In this document: piece after piece, positions 60,721 through 64,000 of the stretch | How the letters are laid out: the number at the start of each line of letters is the position of its first letter | Numbering within the stretch: position 1 is the first letter of the stretch | NCBI GenBank assembly: GCA_963811595.1 | Contig: CAWERW010000014.1 | Coordinates: forward strand, 1 to 64,000 | DNA length: 64,000 nucleotides | DNA from: DASQFQ01 sp963811595 | GTDB lineage: Bacteria; Actinomycetota; Thermoleophilia; Solirubrobacterales; Solirubrobacteraceae | Reading direction: 5' to 3' | Program-made: the position numbers and the translations under genes | The notes under the pieces: model-generated | What the model saw: the letters and a program-made list of their open reading frames with translations, nothing else | Databases searched by the model: none | Told to the model about the DNA's origin: nothing

Positions 60721-61185
60721 TCACTTGATCCGCAGCTCGATCGCCTCTCCCGGCGCGAGCAGCATCGTCAGACCGCTGCGCGGGTCGCGCGGCGACGCGC
60801 GCTGCTCCCGCAGCACGACGGCCGCCCACGGGCGCCCCGCGTCGAGCTCGGGCGCGATCTCCGCGGCGAGCTCGCGGGGGACGAAGCCGAGCTGCTCGCC
60901 GCCCGCGTGGACGGCGATCGCGTTGGCGTCGTGCTCGTTTGCCGGGTCGCGCCGCAGCTCGAGCGGCCGCCCCGGCGCGACCGCATCGGAGGCGAGCGCG
61001 GCGCCGTGGTGGCGCCCCGCGCCCGCCACGCCCGCGACGTGCAGCCCGCGCTGGGCGAGCTGCGGTGCGTCGCGGGCGAGGTAGGCGCCAGTGTCGGGAT
61101 CGACGAGCTGGTACCCCGCCAGCCAGATCTGGCCGCCGTCCTCGGGGTACCAGTAGCGCTCGGCGAGCTCGACGTCGACGGCTAC
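60721..61185 (-). CDS. HIRAN-domain protein; start codon unresolved
   Basis: The C-terminal part is a HIRAN domain: VAGVAGAGRHHGAAL, PLELRRDPANEHDANAIAVHAGGEQLGFVPRELAAEIAPEL. HIRAN domains bind DNA ends or accompany nucleases and helicases. Protein-like sequence (ERYWYPEDGGQIWLAGYQL) extends back to the stop of the preceding gene at 61182, yet no ATG, GTG or TTG lies between there and GTG 61029. Either a rare start near 61185-61191 coupled to the upstream stop is used, or the frame opens at 61341 inside the neighbour. The stop is at 60721. Confidence 0.6.
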   Translation of the reverse strand, partial: VAVDVELAERYWYPEDGGQIWLAGYQLVDPDTGAYLARDAPQLAQRGLHVAGVAGAGRHHGAALASDAVAPGRPLELRRDPANEHDANAIAVHAGGEQLGFVPRELAAEIAPELDAGRPWAAVVLREQRASPRDPRSGLTMLLAPGEAIELRIK

Positions 61186-62132
61186 CTGAATGTCCGGATC
61201 TTGAACGACCGGCCGTTGTTCGATGCGTACTGGCCGTTGGCGACGCCGGTCCAGATGCGGTACGTGCCGCCGCGGTTGATCTTGTGGTTCTTCGAGTAGC
61301 GACCGCCGCTGCGCACGACCGTGCCGCCGACGGTGACCCACTGGCCGTTGCGCTTCTTCTGGATCGCGATCTGCTGGCCCGTACCGGCCGGCTTGACCGT
61401 CCCCGAGAAGCGGATGCGCTTGCCACGCTGCACGCGCCGCTTGTTGACCTTCGACGACACGTACGGCTTGACGCCGATCGTCACGATCGGGCTCTGGACC
61501 TCCGGGCGCTGCGGCATGAGCACCCGTACCTGGGTGTTGGCGCCCACCGACAGGATCGGGAACGAGAAGCCGCCGGTGGCGTTCGTGACCTGCTCGTTGC
61601 CGAAGTTGCTGAAGCCGGCGGTGTACGGCCAGGCGCTCACCTGCAGCACGATCCGGCGGTTCGCGTTGTCCGTGCCCGTCAGCGTGCCCACGAGCGTCGT
61701 CGCAGAGTCAGCGGCCTTGACCGGGTTCGGCGTTGCGGCGAGCGAGACGCCGAGCGGCTGGCGCCGCGTCGTGAACGAGCGGCGGTCACCGAGCGTCGTG
61801 CCCGAGCCGTTGCGGGCGACGTACCGGTAGAAGTAGCGCGTCTGCGGCGCCAGGCCGCCGATGTCGACGCTCACGTTGCGGGGGTTCGCCCCGGCGCCGG
61901 CCGCGACCGGGGCGGTCTCGGTGCCGAACGCGATCGTCGTGCCGTACTGGATGTAGTACTGCGTCGCCTCGTTGTTCGGATCGACCCTTCCGTTGACCCG
62001 CGCGCTGTTGAACGTGACGTTCGCGGCTGCGCCCGTCGTGACGGCCGGCTTCGCGGCCAGCGCGGACGCGGGCACGAAAAGCCCGACGACGACGGCGCTC
62101 AGCACGAGCGCTCCCAACCCCTTCGATCGCAT
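61182..62132 (-). CDS. Secreted fibronectin type III-like protein
   Basis: 316 residues from ATG 62132. Signal peptide ends VPASALAA. Residues about 28-125 form an Fn3-like domain (VTFNSARVNGRVDPNNEATQYYIQYG, GLAPQTRYFYRYVARNGSGTTLGDRRSFTT). Two further beta domains follow, the last (VSSKVNKRRVQRGKRIRFSGTVKP..QIAIQKKRNGQWVTVGG) repeated in many secreted actinobacterial proteins as a cell-surface module. It is probably extracellular and polysaccharide- or wall-associated. No catalytic motif. Confidence 0.8.
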   Translation of the reverse strand: MRSKGLGALVLSAVVVGLFVPASALAAKPAVTTGAAANVTFNSARVNGRVDPNNEATQYYIQYGTTIAFGTETAPVAAGAGANPRNVSVDIGGLAPQTRYFYRYVARNGSGTTLGDRRSFTTRRQPLGVSLAATPNPVKAADSATTLVGTLTGTDNANRRIVLQVSAWPYTAGFSNFGNEQVTNATGGFSFPILSVGANTQVRVLMPQRPEVQSPIVTIGVKPYVSSKVNKRRVQRGKRIRFSGTVKPAGTGQQIAIQKKRNGQWVTVGGTVVRSGGRYSKNHKINRGGTYRIWTGVANGQYASNNGRSFKIRTFR

Positions 62133-62159
62133 CTGTGTGGTCCTCCCGGACGTAGACGT

Positions 62160-62173
62160 TCTGACCCCTACTT
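62160..62173 (-). repeat. Possible REP half-site
   Basis: TCTGACCCCTACTT matches 14 of 14 bases of the complement of the left REP repeat (26356-26390). The pairing arm is missing. It lies in the 83-bp gap between the Fn3-like and WS/DGAT genes, so it may be a decayed REP or a chance match. Confidence 0.3.
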
Positions 62174-62215
62174 CGATGGCAACACGGCGAATCCCGTAAG
62201 GAAGCGGTGCTGCCG

Positions 62216-63682
62216 CTAGGCGTGCGCGACGGGCCGCTTGCCGCAGATCGCGGTCTCGAGCTCGTCGAGCGCGGCGGCGGTGCCGTCCATCAGCGCCCAC
62301 GCGTCGTCGACCTGGTCGCGGTCGGCGATGATCCCGAAGTCGACGTGGTCGCGGTAGCTCATGACCGTCATGTTGAGCCCGACGCCGTCGATCACGACCG
62401 ACACCGGGAAGTGCGCCTGCAGCTCCGCGCCCGCGCAGTAGAGCGGCTCGCGCGGTCCGGGCACGTTGGAGATCACGAGGTTGAGCGGCGGGCGCGTGCG
62501 GCCGAGGATGTCCATCGTCGTGCGCGCGGCGCGCGCCGCCACGGCGGGCGGGATGAAGCTCGTCGCGTCGGTCAGCAGGTCGGCGGGCAGCGCGCGGTGG
62601 TGCTCCTTCGCGCCGCGCAGGTACTCGTGCGCCCGCATCAGGCGCTCGCGCGGGTCCTCCACGTTCGTCGGGATCGGGACGATCATCGTCGAGATCCGGT
62701 TGCCGAACGTGCCGGCCTCCTCCTCGCCGCGCACGGACACGGGGATCATCGCCACCAGCGGCTCCTCCGGCAGCTCGTCGCGCGCGAGCAGCCAGTCGCG
62801 CACCGCGGTCGCGCACAGCGCCACCACGACGTCGTTGACCGTGATGCCGAGCTCGTTCTTGAGCCGCTTGACGGTGTCGAGCGAGAGCGAGCCGAACGCG
62901 AACCGGCGGTGCGGCGAGACGCGGCCGTTGAAGCTCGTCTTCGGCGGCCGCGCGGCGGTGACCTCGAGGATCGAGGGATCCTCGCCGCGCGCCTGCGACA
63001 GCGCGCGCGTCAGCTGCGGCACGCCCGGGAACGCGTTGGCGCCCGGCAGGGCGATCAGGTTCGGCAGCGCGCTCGGGAGCGAGCGCAGCGCGCGCAGCGG
63101 CTGGCGCGGGATGCCGAGCAGCCCGCGGCCGAGCATCTCGAGATCGCCCGGCACGCGCTCGCCGGCGGGGCCGTCGGGCTTGGGCGGCAGCTCGCGCCCC
63201 TCCGGGCTCGAGTCGAGCAGGACGCCGAGGATCTCGTTGCCCGACACGCCGTCGACCATCGAGTGGTGGACCTTGGTCAGCAGCGCCGCGCGCCCGTCCT
63301 GCAGGCCCTGGATCAGATACAGCTCCCACAGCGGGCGGGAGCGGTCGAGCGGGCGGGCGAAGATGCGCGCGACCGTCTCGGCCAGCCGCCGGTCGTCGCC
63401 CGGCGGCGGCACCGCGCTCTCGCGGATGTGGAAGTCGAGGTCGAAGTCCCGGTCCTCGACCCAGTACGGCAGGTCGATCCCGAACGGCACCTGCTTGAGC
63501 CGCCAGCGGAACGGCGGCAGCATGTGGATGCGCTCGGACAGGAGGCGGCAGATGTCGGCGATCTCGAGCGTGCCGCCGGGCGCCGTCGCAGGGTCATAGA
63601 CCGCGAGCCCACCCACGTGTCCGTACGTGCTCGCGGTCTCCACCCCCAGGAACTGCGCGTCCAGGCTCGTGAGCTGGCGCAT
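62216..63682 (-). CDS. Wax ester synthase/diacylglycerol acyltransferase (WS/DGAT)
   Basis: 488 residues, the usual size. N-terminal LTSLDAQFLGVETASTYGHVGGLAVYDP and the catalytic HHSMVDG (His139-His140, Asp144) are diagnostic; VNDVVVALCATAVRDWLLAR, NLVISNVPGPREPLYCAGA and LNMTVMSYRDHVDFGIIAD follow in the C-terminal domain. It esterifies fatty alcohols or diacylglycerol with acyl-CoA, making storage wax or triacylglycerol at the inner membrane face. The acyl-CoA reductase at 27824 could provide fatty alcohol. Confidence 0.93.
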   Translation of the reverse strand: MRQLTSLDAQFLGVETASTYGHVGGLAVYDPATAPGGTLEIADICRLLSERIHMLPPFRWRLKQVPFGIDLPYWVEDRDFDLDFHIRESAVPPPGDDRRLAETVARIFARPLDRSRPLWELYLIQGLQDGRAALLTKVHHSMVDGVSGNEILGVLLDSSPEGRELPPKPDGPAGERVPGDLEMLGRGLLGIPRQPLRALRSLPSALPNLIALPGANAFPGVPQLTRALSQARGEDPSILEVTAARPPKTSFNGRVSPHRRFAFGSLSLDTVKRLKNELGITVNDVVVALCATAVRDWLLARDELPEEPLVAMIPVSVRGEEEAGTFGNRISTMIVPIPTNVEDPRERLMRAHEYLRGAKEHHRALPADLLTDATSFIPPAVAARAARTTMDILGRTRPPLNLVISNVPGPREPLYCAGAELQAHFPVSVVIDGVGLNMTVMSYRDHVDFGIIADRDQVDDAWALMDGTAAALDELETAICGKRPVAHA

Positions 63683-63697
63683 ACTCGAGTCGTGCCC

Positions 63698-63718
63698 GGT
63701 CCGGGCGCGGCCGGAACC
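63698..63718 (-). terminator. Hairpin after the last gene
   Basis: GGTCCGG (63698-63704) pairs with CCGG and ACC (63711-63718) with one bulged A and a six-base loop, directly following the stop at 63719. No T-tract. Confidence 0.4.
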
Positions 63719-64000
63719 TCAGCGCACGACGACCCGCTTGTAGTCGCTGTACGGGTACGGGCTGACCCAGCTGCGCGACTGGCTGAAGCGCACGCGGTAT
63801 GTGCCCGGCCGCACGCCCTTGAAGTCGAACTCGCGGAAGCGCACGCGCAGCGACCCGCACGGCCCGGTCAGGCGGCCGAGGCGCAGTGTCTTGACGACCT
63901 TCCCGCGCAGCCGGTAGTGGGCGTAGAGCACGCGCGGGCCTGCGATGAAGCCGTCGGCCTCGAGCTGCCGTACGCGGCCCGGCCGCCCGCGGGCGGGCCC
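63719..64000 (-). CDS. C-terminal part of a beta-rich, probably secreted protein (cut by window end)
   Basis: The minus-strand frame is open from the window edge to TGA at 63719; 93 residues are visible. The sequence VLYAHYRLRGKVVKTLRLGRLTGPCGSLRVRFREFDFKGVRPGTYRVRFSQSRSWVSPYPYSDYKRVVVR has alternating strands, like the C-terminal modules of other secreted proteins here (compare the endings of genes 29831 and 61182). GTG 63931 is internal. The start and most of the protein lie outside the window. Confidence 0.65.
   Translation of the reverse strand, partial: GPARGRPGRVRQLEADGFIAGPRVLYAHYRLRGKVVKTLRLGRLTGPCGSLRVRFREFDFKGVRPGTYRVRFSQSRSWVSPYPYSDYKRVVVR

Overview
The window is very high-GC DNA, densely packed with short intergenic gaps, frequent GTG/TTG starts and many 1-4 bp stop/start overlaps. 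Gene content (actinobacterial 11-bp PHO boxes, a two-part acyl-CoA reductase, WS/DGAT, TadE-like proteins, HD-GYP, RsbU and STAS proteins, secreted Fn3-like and Ca-binding-repeat proteins) suggests an actinobacterium, probably of the Thermoleophilia/Solirubrobacterales type. That placement is inference; there is no rRNA or tRNA in the window to test it.

Layout. 0-7 kb: a secreted copper-radical-oxidase-like protein with a membrane partner, then a sugar operon pgl-glk-GH15. 7-21 kb: FUSC transporter, kinase-like stub, membrane PI-PLC-like protein, cupin, two peptidase E paralogs, HD-GYP, STAS, zinc-ribbon protein, MarR regulator, phosphoesterase, GNAT, CAP protein, SDR with an ECF sigma factor, and a frameshifted Ca-binding-repeat protein. 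21-25 kb: polyphosphate genes ppx-ppk, then an ABC-2 exporter. 26.3-27 kb: a REP/RAYT transposable unit inserted exactly between two convergent stop codons. 27-34.5 kb: orphan anti-sigma-like protein, bifunctional acyl-CoA reductase, secreted protein, enoyl-CoA hydratase, ABC-F.

34.5-42.5 kb is a phosphate-starvation island: phoX, DUF47, a receiver-less PhoB-like protein, pstSCAB, phoU and a full PhoB-family regulator. PHO-box-like 11-bp repeats lie before four of these units and before a distant glycerophosphodiesterase (59.0 kb). No PhoR kinase is visible. 42.5-45.5 kb carries a small Tad-pilin-like cassette ending in a fused peptidase/lytic transglycosylase. 45.5-48.7 kb has a frameshifted FHA-HTH gene divergent from a Ser/Thr kinase with an FG-GAP ectodomain. 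48.8-54.8 kb: glycosyltransferase, acyltransferase, a tiny lipoprotein, and an RsbU/STAS signalling pair whose GAF domain is perfectly duplicated.

54.8-57.9 kb is the most suggestive region: a CYTH gene divergent from a CHAD gene that is translationally coupled to a ParA-type ATPase, followed by the decayed C-terminal part of an exopolyphosphatase. With ppk, ppx and the Pho island this makes polyphosphate/phosphate handling the main theme. The rest holds GDPD, an HD-GYP protein with a PEVK-like tail, a HIRAN protein, a secreted Fn3-like protein, a wax ester synthase/DGAT and a gene cut off by the window end.
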